Part shown: positions 42,074 through 51,725 of the stretch, one piece after another
Numbering within the stretch: the first letter of the stretch is position 1
Layout of the letters: each line of letters opens with the position of its first letter
DNA from: Paracoccaceae bacterium
Lineage (GTDB): Bacteria; Pseudomonadota; Alphaproteobacteria; Rhodobacterales; Rhodobacteraceae
Direction: 5' to 3'
Length of the DNA: 64,000 nt
NCBI GenBank assembly: GCA_030697175.1
Contig: JAUYQR010000005.1
Coordinates: 186,001 to 250,000 of the forward strand
Translations under genes and position numbers: made by a program
The notes under the pieces: generated by a model
What the model was told of the DNA's origin: nothing
What the model saw: only the letters and a program-made list of their open reading frames with translations
Database searches by the model: none

Positions 42074-43018
42074 ATGAGCGAGAGCATCACAGTGGAACGG
42101 ATCGGCGAAGCGCCACATGAGGCGAGCTTCAACGATTACGTGCAGCTTCTGAAGCCGCGCGTGATGTCGCTGGTGGTGTTCACCGCGCTGGTCGGCCTGC
42201 TGGTCGCCCCGGTGCCGCTGCACCCGGTCGAGGCGGTGGCGGCGATCCTGTTCATCGCGCTTGGGGCAGGGGCGTCCGGCGCGTTGAACATGTGGTGGGA
42301 TGCCGACATCGACGCCGTGATGAAGCGCACCGCGCGCCGTCCGGTGCCCGCCGGCAAGGTTGAGGGTGGCGAGGCGCTGGGTCTGGGTGTGGCGCTGTCA
42401 GGCATCAGCGTGGTGATGCTTGGGCTGGCCACCAATGTTCTGGCGGCGGGACTGCTGGCCTTCACGATCTTTTTCTATGCCGTCGTCTATTCGATGTGGC
42501 TCAAGCGTCTTACGCCGCAGAACATCGTGATCGGTGGCGCTGCCGGGGCGTTCCCGCCGATGATCGGCTGGGTCTGTGCCACCGGGTCGCTGTCGCTCGA
42601 GGCGGTGTTGATGTTCGCACTGATCTTCATGTGGACGCCGCCGCATTTCTGGGCGCTGGCGCTGTTCATGAAGGAAGATTACCACAAGGCCGGCGTGCCG
42701 ATGCTGACCGTGACGCACGGCCGCAAATCGACCCGTCTGCACATCCTTGTCTACACCTTGCTGTTGGTGCCGGTGGCTGTCGGTGCCGCGCTCACTTCGA
42801 TTGGCGGGCCATTCACTCTGGCGGTCGCTGTGGCGCTGAACGCGTGGTTCGTGGTTGGCGCGGTGCGTATCTGGCGGCGCGACGAAGTTGTGGCCGAGGC
42901 TGACAAGTATGCCGTCGAAAAGGCCGTGTTCCGGTTTTCCCTGCTTTATCTCTTCCTGCATTTCGGCGCGTTTCTGGTCGAGGCCGCGCTGAAACCCTAC
43001 GGTCTGGGAGGCTGGTGA
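42074..43018 (+). CDS. ctaB: Protoheme IX farnesyltransferase (heme O synthase)
   Basis: A 314-residue UbiA-family prenyltransferase that adds farnesyl to heme B, giving heme O, the precursor of heme A in the oxidase. The first Asp-rich motif is [15 protein letters not shown], followed by [13 protein letters not shown]. Eight to nine membrane spans are apparent, and [23 protein letters not shown] is a family hallmark. The stop overlaps the next small gene (TGATG). Confidence 0.95.
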   Translation: MSESITVERIGEAPHEASFNDYVQLLKPRVMSLVVFTALVGLLVAPVPLHPVEAVAAILFIALGAGASGALNMWWDADIDAVMKRTARRPVPAGKVEGGEALGLGVALSGISVVMLGLATNVLAAGLLAFTIFFYAVVYSMWLKRLTPQNIVIGGAAGAFPPMIGWVCATGSLSLEAVLMFALIFMWTPPHFWALALFMKEDYHKAGVPMLTVTHGRKSTRLHILVYTLLLVPVAVGAALTSIGGPFTLAVAVALNAWFVVGAVRIWRRDEVVAEADKYAVEKAVFRFSLLYLFLHFGAFLVEAALKPYGLGGW

Positions 43019-43197
43019 TGTCGTTCCGCCCCGCACATGAGATCCACAAGCGCCGCTTTGGCCGCAACCTTGGCCTCGGCCTTGTGCTGGGGGCTTTCGT
43101 GGCGCTGGTCTTTGCCCTGACGGTCGTGAAGGTGCAGCGCGGCGAGCCGATGCAGGGCTACGATCATGTCGTGCAACCGGAGGCGATCAAGCAATGA
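43018..43197 (+). CDS. Small single-span membrane protein of the cta operon
   Basis: A 59-residue protein: a basic N-terminus ([14 protein letters not shown]), one membrane helix ([20 protein letters not shown]) and a short outer tail. It lies between ctaB and ctaG with overlaps of 1 nt (TGATG) and 4 nt (ATGA). The same position holds a small ORF in other Rhodobacteraceae cta operons, sometimes named CoxF. An oxidase-assembly role is inferred only from synteny. A GTG one codon upstream (43015) is a less likely start. Confidence 0.8.
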   Translation: MSFRPAHEIHKRRFGRNLGLGLVLGAFVALVFALTVVKVQRGEPMQGYDHVVQPEAIKQ

Positions 43198-43787
43198 TCT
43201 TCCCGCGTCTACAGGGCCCGAACCGCACGCTTGCACAACTGGTTGGCGTGGTGGTGGTGATGGCCTCGCTGTCCTTCGCAGCCGTGCCGTTTTACGACTG
43301 GTTCTGCCGGGTAACGGGCTTTGGCGGCACCACTGGTGTCGCGGATTCCGGCTCTGACGTGATCCTCGACCGCACCGTGCGGGTGCGCTTTGACGCCTCG
43401 CTCGAGGCCGGGATGCCGTGGACGTTCAAGGCAACCGAGCCGGTGATGGAACTGCGGATCGGCGAGACGGGCATGGCCTTCTACGAGGCGCACAACCCCA
43501 CGAACCGCCCGATTGCCGGCACCGCCAGCTACAACGTGTTCCCCTATTCCGCCGGTGGCTATTTCATCAAGATCGCCTGCTTCTGCTTTACCGAACAGAT
43601 CCTGCAACCCGGTGAAACCGTGCTGATGCCGGTGACCTTCTATGTCGATCCGGCATTGGTCGATGACCCCGAAGCGCAGTTTGTGCATGAGATCACGCTA
43701 AGCTATACCTTCCACCAGACGCCGCTGCCTGAAACTCAGGCTGCGCTCAAAACCCCGGCTCCGGCAACGCCCGAAGCGCTGAACTGA
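43194..43787 (+). CDS. ctaG: Cytochrome c oxidase assembly protein CtaG (Cox11)
   Basis: A 197-residue copper chaperone with one N-terminal membrane helix ([23 protein letters not shown]) and a periplasmic immunoglobulin-like domain. Copper-binding cysteines are in [15 protein letters not shown], the CFCF hallmark of Cox11. It delivers copper to the CuB site of subunit I. The start overlaps the preceding small gene by 4 nt, and the product is needed for the oxidase encoded around it. Confidence 0.95.
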   Translation: MIFPRLQGPNRTLAQLVGVVVVMASLSFAAVPFYDWFCRVTGFGGTTGVADSGSDVILDRTVRVRFDASLEAGMPWTFKATEPVMELRIGETGMAFYEAHNPTNRPIAGTASYNVFPYSAGGYFIKIACFCFTEQILQPGETVLMPVTFYVDPALVDDPEAQFVHEITLSYTFHQTPLPETQAALKTPAPATPEALN

Positions 43788-43811
43788 CCATAACGAGGGA
43801 ACTGACCGGCC

Positions 43812-44615
43812 ATGGCCCACGCGAAAAACCACGATTACCACGTCCTGCCACCGTCGATCTGGCCGCTGCTTGGCGCGCTGTCGGGTTTTGTGATGCTGTT
43901 CGGGGCCGTTCTCTGGATGCACGGCTCGCAGCCCTGGCTTGGGCTGATCGGCCTTGCCGGCGTGCTGTATGTGATGTTCGCCTGGTGGTCCGAGATGGTG
44001 CAGGAAAGCCAGGTCGGCGATCACACTCCGGTGGTGCGGCTTGGCCTGCGCTATGGTTTTATCCTGTTCATCATGTCGGAAGTGATGTTCTTCTCGGCCT
44101 GGTTCTGGACCTTCTTCAAGCACCGGATGTATCCGATGGGGCCGCAAAGCCCGGCGATTGACGGGGTCTGGCCGCCGGTCGGAATCGAGACGTTCGATCC
44201 GTGGCACCTGCCCCTGATCAACACGCTGATCCTGCTGCTGTCGGGCTGTGCCGCAACCTGGGCGCACCATGCGCTGGTGCATGAAAACAACCGCAAGGAC
44301 CTGATCAATGGCCTGATCCTTGCGATCCTTCTGGGCGTCGTGTTCACCGGGATGCAGGCTTACGAATACAGCCACGCCGCCTTCGGGTTTGCAGGCAACA
44401 TCTACGGCGCCACGTTCTTCATGGCGACCGGCTTCCACGGCTTTCACGTGATCATCGGGACGATCTTCCTGTTCGTCTGCCTGATGCGCGCGCTGAAGGG
44501 GCATTTCACGCCGGAACGCCACGTCGGCTTTGAAACCGCCGCCTGGTACTGGCACTTCGTCGACGTGGTCTGGCTGTTCCTGTTTGCCACGATCTACGTC
44601 TGGGGTCAGGGCTGA
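43812..44615 (+). CDS. ctaE: Cytochrome c oxidase subunit III
   Basis: A 267-residue, seven-helix subunit. Conserved segments are [65 protein letters not shown] and the C-terminal [28 protein letters not shown] lies upstream. It is the last structural gene of the operon and is followed by a strong terminator. A DUF983 gene, common after subunit III in relatives, is absent. Confidence 0.96.
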   Translation: MAHAKNHDYHVLPPSIWPLLGALSGFVMLFGAVLWMHGSQPWLGLIGLAGVLYVMFAWWSEMVQESQVGDHTPVVRLGLRYGFILFIMSEVMFFSAWFWTFFKHRMYPMGPQSPAIDGVWPPVGIETFDPWHLPLINTLILLLSGCAATWAHHALVHENNRKDLINGLILAILLGVVFTGMQAYEYSHAAFGFAGNIYGATFFMATGFHGFHVIIGTIFLFVCLMRALKGHFTPERHVGFETAAWYWHFVDVVWLFLFATIYVWGQG

Positions 44616-44639
44616 CGCCCACCGGGCGCGGGGAAAACA

Positions 44640-44666
44640 AGCGCGGGCCTTCGGGCCTGCGCTTTT
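44640..44666 (+). terminator. UUCG-capped terminator after ctaE
   Basis: AGCGCGGGCC and GGCCTGCGCT make a 10-bp stem with one mismatch and a TTCG tetraloop, followed by TTT and CATTT. This is a well-formed intrinsic terminator that separates the oxidase genes from the SURF1 gene. Confidence 0.85.
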
Positions 44667-44682
44667 CATTTGGGGTGGTGGG

Positions 44683-45351
44683 ATGATCAGGTCGGTGGCC
44701 TTTGCGGTGATCCTCGGTCTGGCCGGGGCAGGGGTGCTGGTGTCGCTGGGCGTCTGGCAGTTGCACCGGCTGGAGTGGAAGGAAGCCATCATCGCGCGGG
44801 CCGAGGCGAGGATGGCCGAAGCGCCGATCACGCTGCCCGCCATGCTTGACCCTGTGGCCGACCGCTACCGTGCCGTCACCGCAACCGGCCGCTTCACTGG
44901 CGAGGAGGCGCATGTGCTGACTTCCACCCGCGAGATGGGGCCGGGGTTTCTGGTGATCGCTGCCTTCGAGACGGGCGGACGGCGCATCCTGATCGACCGC
45001 GGTTTCGTGCCCGAGACCGAAAAGACCACCCCGCGCCCGCCAAGCGAGGCGACGGTTGTGGGCAATCTGAACTGGCCGGATGACGTGAATTCCTCGACCC
45101 CGCCCTATGACGCAGACCGCCAGATCTGGTATGGCCGCGACCTTGGCGGCATCGCGTCGCTTCTGGGCACCGAGCCGGTGCTGGTGATCGCGCGCGAACA
45201 TACCGGCGACAGCATCATCCCGCAGCCGGTGACGACCGCTGGCTTTCGCAACGACCATTTCAACTATGCGGTGACCTGGTTTTCGCTGGCGGCGGTGTGG
45301 CTGGGGATGACACTCTATCTTCTGTGGCGTATCAGGGCGCGGTCCGTCTGA
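44683..45351 (+). CDS. SURF1-family cytochrome oxidase biogenesis protein
   Basis: A 222-residue protein with a membrane helix at each end (FAVILGLAGAGVLVSLGVWQL and VTWFSLAAVWLGMTLYLLW) and a periplasmic loop with ILIDRGFVPETEK and FNYAVTWFSLA, the SURF1 signature. SURF1 helps insert heme A into subunit I. The ATG at 44683 is 17 nt beyond the terminator stem, with GGTGGGG as SD. It lies 17 nt before thrC, so it probably starts a new transcript with thrC. Confidence 0.92.
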   Translation: MIRSVAFAVILGLAGAGVLVSLGVWQLHRLEWKEAIIARAEARMAEAPITLPAMLDPVADRYRAVTATGRFTGEEAHVLTSTREMGPGFLVIAAFETGGRRILIDRGFVPETEKTTPRPPSEATVVGNLNWPDDVNSSTPPYDADRQIWYGRDLGGIASLLGTEPVLVIAREHTGDSIIPQPVTTAGFRNDHFNYAVTWFSLAAVWLGMTLYLLWRIRARSV

Positions 45352-45368
45352 ATACCAAAGGCGAAACG

Positions 45369-46754
45369 ATGAAATACATTTCCACCCGCGGCGCTGCTCC
45401 GACGTTGAGCTTTGGCGAGGCGATGATGACAGGCCTTGCCCGCGACGGCGGGCTTTACATTCCCGATTCCGTGCCAGTGATGCCGCAAGGCGAGATCACG
45501 GCGCTGGCCGGGCTGTCCTACGAGGAAACCGCCTTTCGTGTGATGCGGCCCTATCTTGGCGGCTTCTTTGCCGAGGACGAGTTTCGCGGTCTGATCGACG
45601 CCGCCTACAAGGGTTTCCACCACGCCGCCCGCGCGCCGATGGTGCAACTCGCGCCGAACCACTTCCTGTTGGAGTTGTTCCACGGACCGACCTTGGCGTT
45701 CAAGGATTTCGCCATGCAGCTCATCGGGCAGATGATGCAGGCGGCATTGGCCAAGACCGGCGAGCGGATCACCATCGTCGGCGCCACCTCGGGCGATACC
45801 GGCTCGGCGGCGATGGAGGCGTTCCGGGGGCTGGCGAACGTCGATGTGTTCATCCTCTTTCCGCATGGCCGGGTGTCAGACGTGCAGCGCCGCCAGATGA
45901 CCACGGCGTCGGAGGCGAACTGCCATGCGCTGGCCATCGACGGCAGTTTCGACGATGCGCAGGCCCGCGTGAAGGACATGTTCAACGATTTCGCCTTCCG
46001 TGATGGCGTGCGGCTGGCAGGCGTGAACTCGATCAACTGGGCGCGGGTTCTGGCGCAGGTGGTCTATTATTTCTACGCCGCCGTGGCGCTGGGTGCGCCG
46101 CAGCGGGCGGTCAGTTTTACCGTGCCGACAGGCAACTTCGGCGACATCTTCGCGGGCTACATCGCGCGCCAGATGGGTCTGCCGATCGAAAGGCTGGTGA
46201 TCGCCACCAACCAGAACGACATCCTCGACCGCGCGATCCGCAGCGGGGCTTACAAGACCGATGGCGTGCGCCCGACGATCAGCCCGTCGATGGATATCGA
46301 GGTGTCGTCGAATTTCGAGCGTGTCCTGTTCGATGCCTATGGCCGCGACGGGTCTGCCGTCAGCGCGCTGATGGCCGAACTGAAGGCGGGCGGTTTCCAC
46401 ATCAGCCAGGGCGCGCTGGAGATGCTGCGCGCCACCTTCGCCTCGGGCCGGTGTTCGGAGGACGAGACGCTGGCAACCATCGCCCGCCACTTCAAGACCA
46501 CGGGCGAGGTGTTGTGCCCGCACTCCGCCGTTGGCGTGAAGGTAGCCGAGGACCACCTTGGCCGGACGCCGATGATTACGCTTGCGACCGCCCATCCTGC
46601 GAAATTCCCCGATGCGGTGGAGCGGGCCACCGGCCTGCGCCCCGGTCTGCCGCCCCACATGGCCGACCTGTTCGAGCGCCCCGAACGGATGACCCGCGTG
46701 CCGAACGATCTTGCCACCCTAGAAGCGCTGGTGCGCGAAAGGATTGCCCATTGA
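45369..46754 (+). CDS. thrC: Threonine synthase
   Basis: A 461-residue PLP enzyme that converts O-phosphohomoserine to threonine. It starts MKYISTRGAAPTLSFGEAM, and the PLP lysine is Lys112 in PTLAFKDFAMQ. GATSGDTGSAAMEAF binds the cofactor phosphate, and PTGNFGDIFAGY is also conserved. The length fits the longer ThrC subfamily of proteobacteria. The last bases overlap the TTG start of the M16 peptidase gene (TTGA). The order SURF1-thrC-M16 is conserved in Rhodobacteraceae. Confidence 0.96.
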   Translation: MKYISTRGAAPTLSFGEAMMTGLARDGGLYIPDSVPVMPQGEITALAGLSYEETAFRVMRPYLGGFFAEDEFRGLIDAAYKGFHHAARAPMVQLAPNHFLLELFHGPTLAFKDFAMQLIGQMMQAALAKTGERITIVGATSGDTGSAAMEAFRGLANVDVFILFPHGRVSDVQRRQMTTASEANCHALAIDGSFDDAQARVKDMFNDFAFRDGVRLAGVNSINWARVLAQVVYYFYAAVALGAPQRAVSFTVPTGNFGDIFAGYIARQMGLPIERLVIATNQNDILDRAIRSGAYKTDGVRPTISPSMDIEVSSNFERVLFDAYGRDGSAVSALMAELKAGGFHISQGALEMLRATFASGRCSEDETLATIARHFKTTGEVLCPHSAVGVKVAEDHLGRTPMITLATAHPAKFPDAVERATGLRPGLPPHMADLFERPERMTRVPNDLATLEALVRERIAH

Positions 46755-48010
46755 CCTCTCGCCTTCATACCCTGCCGAACGGTTTTCGGATTGTCACCGA
46801 AGCGATGCCCGGCCTGAAATCGGCCTCTGTCGGCATTTGGGTCGGCGCGGGCGGGCGGCATGAGACCCCGCAGCAGAACGGCATCGCGCATTTTCTGGAA
46901 CACATGGCGTTCAAGGGCACCCGCCGCCGTTCCGCCCTTCAGATCGCCGAAGAGATCGAGGATGTCGGCGGCTACATCAACGCCTATACCAGCCGCGAGA
47001 TGACGGCCTATTACGCCCGCTGCCTGTCGGCGGACGTGCCGCGCGCGCTGGACGTGATTTCCGACATCGTGCTGAACCCGGTGTTCCGCAAGGCCGATAT
47101 CGAGACCGAGCGGCATGTGATCCTGCAAGAGATCGGGCAGGCGCTGGATACGCCCGACGACATCATCTTCGACTGGCTGCACGAGGTCAGCTACCCGGAC
47201 CAGCCCTTCGGCCGCACCATCCTTGGCCCTGAGGAGCGCGTGTCGTCGTTCAGGAAGGCCGATTTCGAGACGTTCGTCGGCCAGCACTACGGCCCCGACC
47301 AGATGATCCTGTCAGCCGCCGGTGGTGTCGATCACGACAGCATCGTGGCCGAGGCGACGGCAATCTTCGGCAGTCTGAAGCCGGTTGGAATGTCGCAGGT
47401 CGCCCCGGCCCGCTTTGGCGGCGGCGAGCGGCGCGAGGTCAAGGATCTGGAACAGGTCCACATCGCGCTGGCCTTCGAGGCCCCCGGCTACCGCGACGAC
47501 AAGGTCTATACCGCGCAGGTCTACGCCACCGCGATGGGCGGCGGCATGTCGTCGCGCCTGTTCCAGAAGATCCGCGAGGATCGGGGCTTGTGCTATACCA
47601 TCCACGCTCAGGCAGCGGCCTACGAAGACACCGGCCAGATCACCATCTACGCCGGCACCTCCGACGCCGAAATCGGCGATCTGACGCAACTGACGATCGA
47701 CGAGTTGAAACGCGCCGCCGACGACATGACCGAGGCAGAGGTGGCGCGAAGCCGTGCGCAACTGCGCGCGGGGCTGTTGATGGGCCTGGAAAGCCCGTCG
47801 TCGCGCGCCGAACGCAACGCCCGGCTGCTGTCGATCTGGGGCCGGGTGCCGGACGTCGACGAGGCGGTGGCCAAGATCGACGCGGTCACCACAGCGCATG
47901 TGCGGGCCTACGCCGGCGAGCTGACCAGCGCCCGCTCCGCTTTGGCGCTTTACGGCCCGGTCGCGGACGCGCCGGGGATCGAAGCGATCCAGCGGGGGCT
48001 GATGGCCTGA
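46751..48010 (+). CDS. M16-family zinc peptidase (mitochondrial processing peptidase-like)
   Basis: A 419-residue peptidase. The inverted zinc motif HxxEH is HFLEHMAFKG (His47, Glu50, His51), with the third ligand in the later ERHVILQEI helix. The C-terminal M16 domain carries GGGMSSRLFQKIREDRGLCY. The TTG at 46751 is required to include MTSRLHTLPNGFRIVTE and overlaps the thrC stop by 4 nt. The family resembles the beta subunit of the mitochondrial processing peptidase; no secretion signal is seen. Confidence 0.93.
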   Translation: MTSRLHTLPNGFRIVTEAMPGLKSASVGIWVGAGGRHETPQQNGIAHFLEHMAFKGTRRRSALQIAEEIEDVGGYINAYTSREMTAYYARCLSADVPRALDVISDIVLNPVFRKADIETERHVILQEIGQALDTPDDIIFDWLHEVSYPDQPFGRTILGPEERVSSFRKADFETFVGQHYGPDQMILSAAGGVDHDSIVAEATAIFGSLKPVGMSQVAPARFGGGERREVKDLEQVHIALAFEAPGYRDDKVYTAQVYATAMGGGMSSRLFQKIREDRGLCYTIHAQAAAYEDTGQITIYAGTSDAEIGDLTQLTIDELKRAADDMTEAEVARSRAQLRAGLLMGLESPSSRAERNARLLSIWGRVPDVDEAVAKIDAVTTAHVRAYAGELTSARSALALYGPVADAPGIEAIQRGLMA

Positions 48011-48594
48011 TGCTGGGCTTCAAGCGCAGGGTCCGGGTCGAGACGGAGCGTATGACGCTTCGCCTGCCCGAACACGCCGACTGGCGGCAATGGTCGGAAC
48101 TGCGCGAAGTGTCGGCCGCCTTCCTTGCGCCGTGGGAGCCGGTCTGGGCCAATGACCACCTGACACGCCGCGCCTTCACCAACCGCGTCTACTGGGCGCA
48201 GCGCGCCGAGGCGCAGGGCACCGCGTTGCCGATGCTCTTGATCCGGCGCGAGGATGATCAGCTTCTGGGCGCGCTGACGCTGGACAACATCCGTCGCGGC
48301 CCGTCGCAGACCGGCACCTTCGGCTACTGGATCGGCCAGCCCTTCGCCCGCCACGGCTACATGCGCGAGGCGCTGAGGGGCCTCACGCATCACGCCTTCG
48401 CCAACATGGACATCAGCCGGCTTGAAGCTGCCTGTTTGCCGGAAAACACCGCCTCGCGCGGGGTTCTGGAAAAATGCGGCTTCAAGTACGAAGGTGTCGC
48501 GCAAAGTTACCTGCAGATCAGCGGCCGCTGGCGGAACCATGTGCTTTACGCCAACCTCCGCAGCGACCGGCGCGGCCGGACCGATGCCGGTTGA
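48010..48594 (+). CDS. GNAT N-acetyltransferase, RimJ-like
   Basis: A 194-residue GNAT domain protein. It opens MLGFKRRVRVETERMTLRLPEHAD. The acetyl-CoA-binding stretch is FGYWIGQPFARHGYMREALRGL, and LEAACLPENTASRGVLEKCGFKYEG is the classic RimJ/RimL signature. It probably acetylates the N-terminus of a ribosomal or other protein. Its ATG overlaps the M16 stop by 1 nt, so it is translated in the thrC-M16-GNAT transcript. Confidence 0.9.
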   Translation: MLGFKRRVRVETERMTLRLPEHADWRQWSELREVSAAFLAPWEPVWANDHLTRRAFTNRVYWAQRAEAQGTALPMLLIRREDDQLLGALTLDNIRRGPSQTGTFGYWIGQPFARHGYMREALRGLTHHAFANMDISRLEAACLPENTASRGVLEKCGFKYEGVAQSYLQISGRWRNHVLYANLRSDRRGRTDAG

Positions 48595-48609
48595 CCACGA
48601 CGCCCGCCA

Positions 48610-48640
48610 CCCCCCGCCTCCCGGATTGGGGAGGGGGGCC
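48610..48640. repeat. C/G-tract hairpin related to the element at 28255-28388
   Basis: CCCCCCGCCTCCC and GGGGAGGGGGG fold around GGATT, 15 nt after the GNAT stop. The sequence style equals the paired elements inside the Anbu operon, so both belong to one small-repeat family. It may aid termination of the thrC-M16-GNAT transcript. Confidence 0.6.
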
Positions 48641-48717
48641 GCCCCGCGATCCGCCCCCGTCTTGCCCGTACATCGCCCCCCCCGGTCGGAGCCAAGCGCC
48701 GTGCTGGTGGGTATCGC

Positions 48718-49248
48718 ATGACAATCCACGTCGCCCTCCTGCGCGCTGTGAACGTCTGCGGGGCGAACAGGCTGCCGATGGCCGAGTTCCGCGCGCTGCT
48801 GTCCGGGCTCGGCCTTGCGCGCGTTGCGACCTGCATCCAGTCTGGCAACGCGGTCTTTGACAGTGACCGTGCCACCGCCGACCTTGAACCGCTGATCCGT
48901 GACGCCATCGCCACCCGCTTCGGCTTTGCGCCCGACACCTTCGTCCGCGACGCAGCCGGGATCGCATCCGCCTTGACTGACCACCCTTTCGCCGATGCCG
49001 ACCCCGCGCGCGTGCATGTCTGCTGTCTGGCAGCCGACCCGAAGCCCGACGAGGCCGCCCTCCGGGCGCTGGCCTTGGCCGGCGACGGCTGGCACCTTGG
49101 CCCGCGCCGGATCACCCTGCATACCCCCGGCGGCGTCGGCACCTCGAAACTGCTGGACCGCCTGCCGCGCCTGTTGTCCGCCCCGATGACTGCCAGAAAT
49201 CTGCGCACTATCGCCGCCTTGCACGCCCTCGCCGCCGCCCACGGCTGA
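48718..49248 (+). CDS. DUF1697-domain protein
   Basis: A 176-residue protein. MTIHVALLRAVNVCGANRLPMAEFRALLSGLG (in part) matches the DUF1697 start, with CIQSGNAVFDS and GGVGTSKLLDRLPRLL... ARNLRTIAALHALA as further family segments. The function is unknown. It is a stand-alone gene 123 nt after the GNAT gene, beyond a G/C hairpin. Confidence 0.9.
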   Translation: MTIHVALLRAVNVCGANRLPMAEFRALLSGLGLARVATCIQSGNAVFDSDRATADLEPLIRDAIATRFGFAPDTFVRDAAGIASALTDHPFADADPARVHVCCLAADPKPDEAALRALALAGDGWHLGPRRITLHTPGGVGTSKLLDRLPRLLSAPMTARNLRTIAALHALAAAHG

Positions 49249-49330
49249 CCTCGCGCATCCGTGATCGAAGCGTCAGGTGACGCGGCGGCAATCCGGGTTA
49301 CCCTTCGCCTGACCCGATAGGAGGTGCCCG

Positions 49331-50131
49331 ATGCGTCTTGCCGCCACCCTGATCCTTGCCGCCTGTCCCGCAGCCGCACAGGAGCGCATCCCCTCGCACT
49401 GCATCGCCTTGGCGCAAGGTCGCGAAACCGTCATCCCTGCGGCGTTGGGCGATGGCCTTGCAAAGGACCACGTCCTGATCCGCTACCTTGACCACGCGAG
49501 CTTTGCCATCGTCACAGATGACGGCACCGTGGCCGTCACCGATTACACCGGCTACACCGGCACCGCCGATTTCGTCCCCGATGTGGTGACAATGAACAAC
49601 GCGCATTCCACGCATTGGACCGCCGTGCCCGACGAACGCATCCCCCATATCCTGAACGGCTGGGGCGAGGGCGCCGCCCCCGCCGACCACCGGCTCGACC
49701 TCGGCTCGATGCTGGTGCGCAACGTCACCACCGACACGCGCGGCCCGTTCGGTGAAGGCGCGCGCAAGGACGGCAACTCGATCTTCATCTTCGAGGCGGG
49801 CGGACTCTGCATCGGCCACCTCGGCCATCTCCACCAGATTCCCTCGCCCGAACAATACGCGGCCATCGGGCGGCTTGATGTGGTCATGGTGCCGGTTGAC
49901 GGCGGCTACACCATGCGGCTTGAGGATATGGCGGGTGTGGTCAGCCGGCTGCGGTCGTCGGTGGTGATCCCGATGCACTGGTTCTCGCAAGGCTCGCTGG
50001 ACGCCTTCCTGATCGAGATGTCCAAGGACTTCACCGTGGTCGAAACCGGTGGCCCCGAAATCGACCTCAGCCGCGATGATCTGCCGTCCAGCCCGACCGT
50101 GCTGGTGCTGGAACCTGCCTACCTCGACTAG
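49331..50131 (+). CDS. Periplasmic MBL-fold (UlaG-like) hydrolase-like protein
   Basis: A 266-residue protein with a short export signal (MRLAATLILAACPAAAQ). The metallo-beta-lactamase-like core shows YLDHASFAIVTDDGTVAVTDYTG, CIGHLGHLHQIPSPEQYAAIG and VVIPMHWFSQGSLDAF. The canonical HxHxDH is not seen, which is common in the UlaG-like subgroup, although MNNAHSTHW takes that place. GGAGG lies 6 nt upstream of the ATG. It may be co-transcribed with the FAD-dependent dehydrogenase 58 nt downstream. The substrate is unknown. Confidence 0.78.
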   Translation: MRLAATLILAACPAAAQERIPSHCIALAQGRETVIPAALGDGLAKDHVLIRYLDHASFAIVTDDGTVAVTDYTGYTGTADFVPDVVTMNNAHSTHWTAVPDERIPHILNGWGEGAAPADHRLDLGSMLVRNVTTDTRGPFGEGARKDGNSIFIFEAGGLCIGHLGHLHQIPSPEQYAAIGRLDVVMVPVDGGYTMRLEDMAGVVSRLRSSVVIPMHWFSQGSLDAFLIEMSKDFTVVETGGPEIDLSRDDLPSSPTVLVLEPAYLD

Positions 50132-50189
50132 CATTTCCTGTGGCAAGTGCGCCCGGCCCCGTCTACGTAAACGGGTGAAGGAGCGTGCC

Positions 50190-51602
50190 ATGCTGAACCC
50201 CTGCGATCCCGGCTTTGTCGCCAGCCTTGCCGCGCGCTTGCCCGAAGGCACGCTTGCCGCGCCCGACGCGGCGCATCTGACCGAACCGCGCGGTCGCTGG
50301 CATGGCATCGCCGGAACTCTGGCCAAACCGCGCAGCACGGCCGAGGTTGCAACCATCGTCCGCGCCTGTGGCGCGGCTCGGGTCGGGATCGTGCCCTGGG
50401 GCGGCGGCACCGGACTGGTCGGCGGTCAGGTGATGACGGACGGCCCCGCGCCGCTCCTTCTGTCGCTGGAACGGATGACCGCCCTGCGCGGCGCCTGGGC
50501 CGACGAGAACGCCCTGGTGGTCGAGGCCGGGATGATCCTTGCCGACGTGCAGGCCGAGGCCGCGAAACTGGGCCGGCTTTTCCCGCTGACGCTCGCCTCC
50601 GAAGGCAGCGCGCGGATCGGCGGCAACCTGGCCACCAATGCCGGCGGTGTGCATGTGCTGCGCTACGGCAACGCGCGCGACCTCTGCCTTGGCCTTGAGG
50701 CGGTGCTGCCGGATGGCAGCGTCTGGGACGGGCTGACACGCCTGCGAAAGGACAACGCGGGTTACGACCTGCGCCACCTGATGATCGGCTCCGAAGGCAC
50801 GCTTGGCGTGATCACCGCAGCCAGCCTGCGCCTGTTCCCGATCCCGGCATCCCGCGTGGTGGCGATGCTGGCGGTGCCATCCCCCGATGCGGCCCTGCGC
50901 CTCCTGTCGCTCGCCTCCACCCGTGTGCCGGGCATGGTTTCGGGGTTCGAACTGATGCACCGCACTGGCTTTGACTTTCTGGCCGAAACCCTTCCCGATC
51001 TTCACGCGCCCTTCGATCCGGTGCCGGACTGGCTGGTCCTTGTCGAACTGGGCCTCGCCGCCGGGATAGAAGCCGAGCCCACGATGGCAGCACTTTACGA
51101 CCAGGCGTCGGATGCAGGTCTGGTGAGCGATGGCGTCATCGCCACCTCGGACGCGCAGGCCGCCGCCCTTTGGCACCTGCGCGAAGCGATCCCCGAGGCG
51201 AACCGCCGGATCGGTGCCGTCTCCAGCCACGACATCTCGTTGCCGCTGTCGGCAGTGCCCGATTTCATCCGCACCGCGCCCGCAGCGCTGGCCCGGATCG
51301 ACCGGTTCCGGATCAACTGCTTTGGCCACCTTGGCGATGGCAACCTCCACTACAACGTGTTCCCGGAAAAGGGCCGCAGCCGCGCCGAGCACGATGCCCA
51401 GCGTGACGCGGTGAAGACCTGCATCCACGACATCGTGCATGACATGGGCGGGTCGGTCGCCGCCGAACATGGCGTAGGCCGGCTCAAGACCGCCGATCTT
51501 GTCCGCTATGCAGACCCGGCCAAACTCGCCGCGATGCGGGCGATCAAGCAGGCGCTCGATCCCCATGGCATCATGAACCCCGGCGCGGTGCTGGCCCACT
51601 AA
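50190..51602 (+). CDS. FAD-linked D-2-hydroxyacid dehydrogenase (GlcD/D-2-hydroxyglutarate type)
   Basis: A 470-residue flavoenzyme of the VAO/PCMH family. FAD-binding motifs are IVPWGGGTGLVGGQV, EGSARIGGNLATNAGGVHVLRYGNARDL and DLRHLMIGSEGTLGVIT. The C-terminal cap ends with FGHLGDGNLHYNVFPEKG and GGSVAAEHGVGRLK, the signature of the D-lactate/D-2-hydroxyglutarate group. The ATG at 50190 has GAAGGAG upstream. Without glcE/glcF neighbours it is most likely a D-2-hydroxyglutarate or D-lactate dehydrogenase that passes electrons to ETF or quinone. The dispersed repeat begins right after its stop. Confidence 0.9.
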   Translation: MLNPCDPGFVASLAARLPEGTLAAPDAAHLTEPRGRWHGIAGTLAKPRSTAEVATIVRACGAARVGIVPWGGGTGLVGGQVMTDGPAPLLLSLERMTALRGAWADENALVVEAGMILADVQAEAAKLGRLFPLTLASEGSARIGGNLATNAGGVHVLRYGNARDLCLGLEAVLPDGSVWDGLTRLRKDNAGYDLRHLMIGSEGTLGVITAASLRLFPIPASRVVAMLAVPSPDAALRLLSLASTRVPGMVSGFELMHRTGFDFLAETLPDLHAPFDPVPDWLVLVELGLAAGIEAEPTMAALYDQASDAGLVSDGVIATSDAQAAALWHLREAIPEANRRIGAVSSHDISLPLSAVPDFIRTAPAALARIDRFRINCFGHLGDGNLHYNVFPEKGRSRAEHDAQRDAVKTCIHDIVHDMGGSVAAEHGVGRLKTADLVRYADPAKLAAMRAIKQALDPHGIMNPGAVLAH

Positions 51603-51604
51603 CC

Positions 51605-51644
51605 CTTGCTCTTTTCAAAAATACTCCCGCCGGAGGCGGCGGAG
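51605..51644 (-). repeat. Dispersed intergenic repeat, copy 3
   Basis: On the minus strand it reads CTCCGCCGCCTCCGGCGGG, then AGTATTTTTGAAAAGAGCAAG. It shares the CCTCC...GGGA.TATTTTT...AGAG.AAG core with copies at 22723-22760 and 36661-36715, and again sits directly at a gene's 3' end. Confidence 0.65.
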
Positions 51645-51725
51645 CCAAGTGGGCCTCTGGCCCGCGCCAGCGACCTGACAGTAGTGCCGCGGCACGCGGC
51701 TCTGCCAGATTGACCACGCTCAGGG

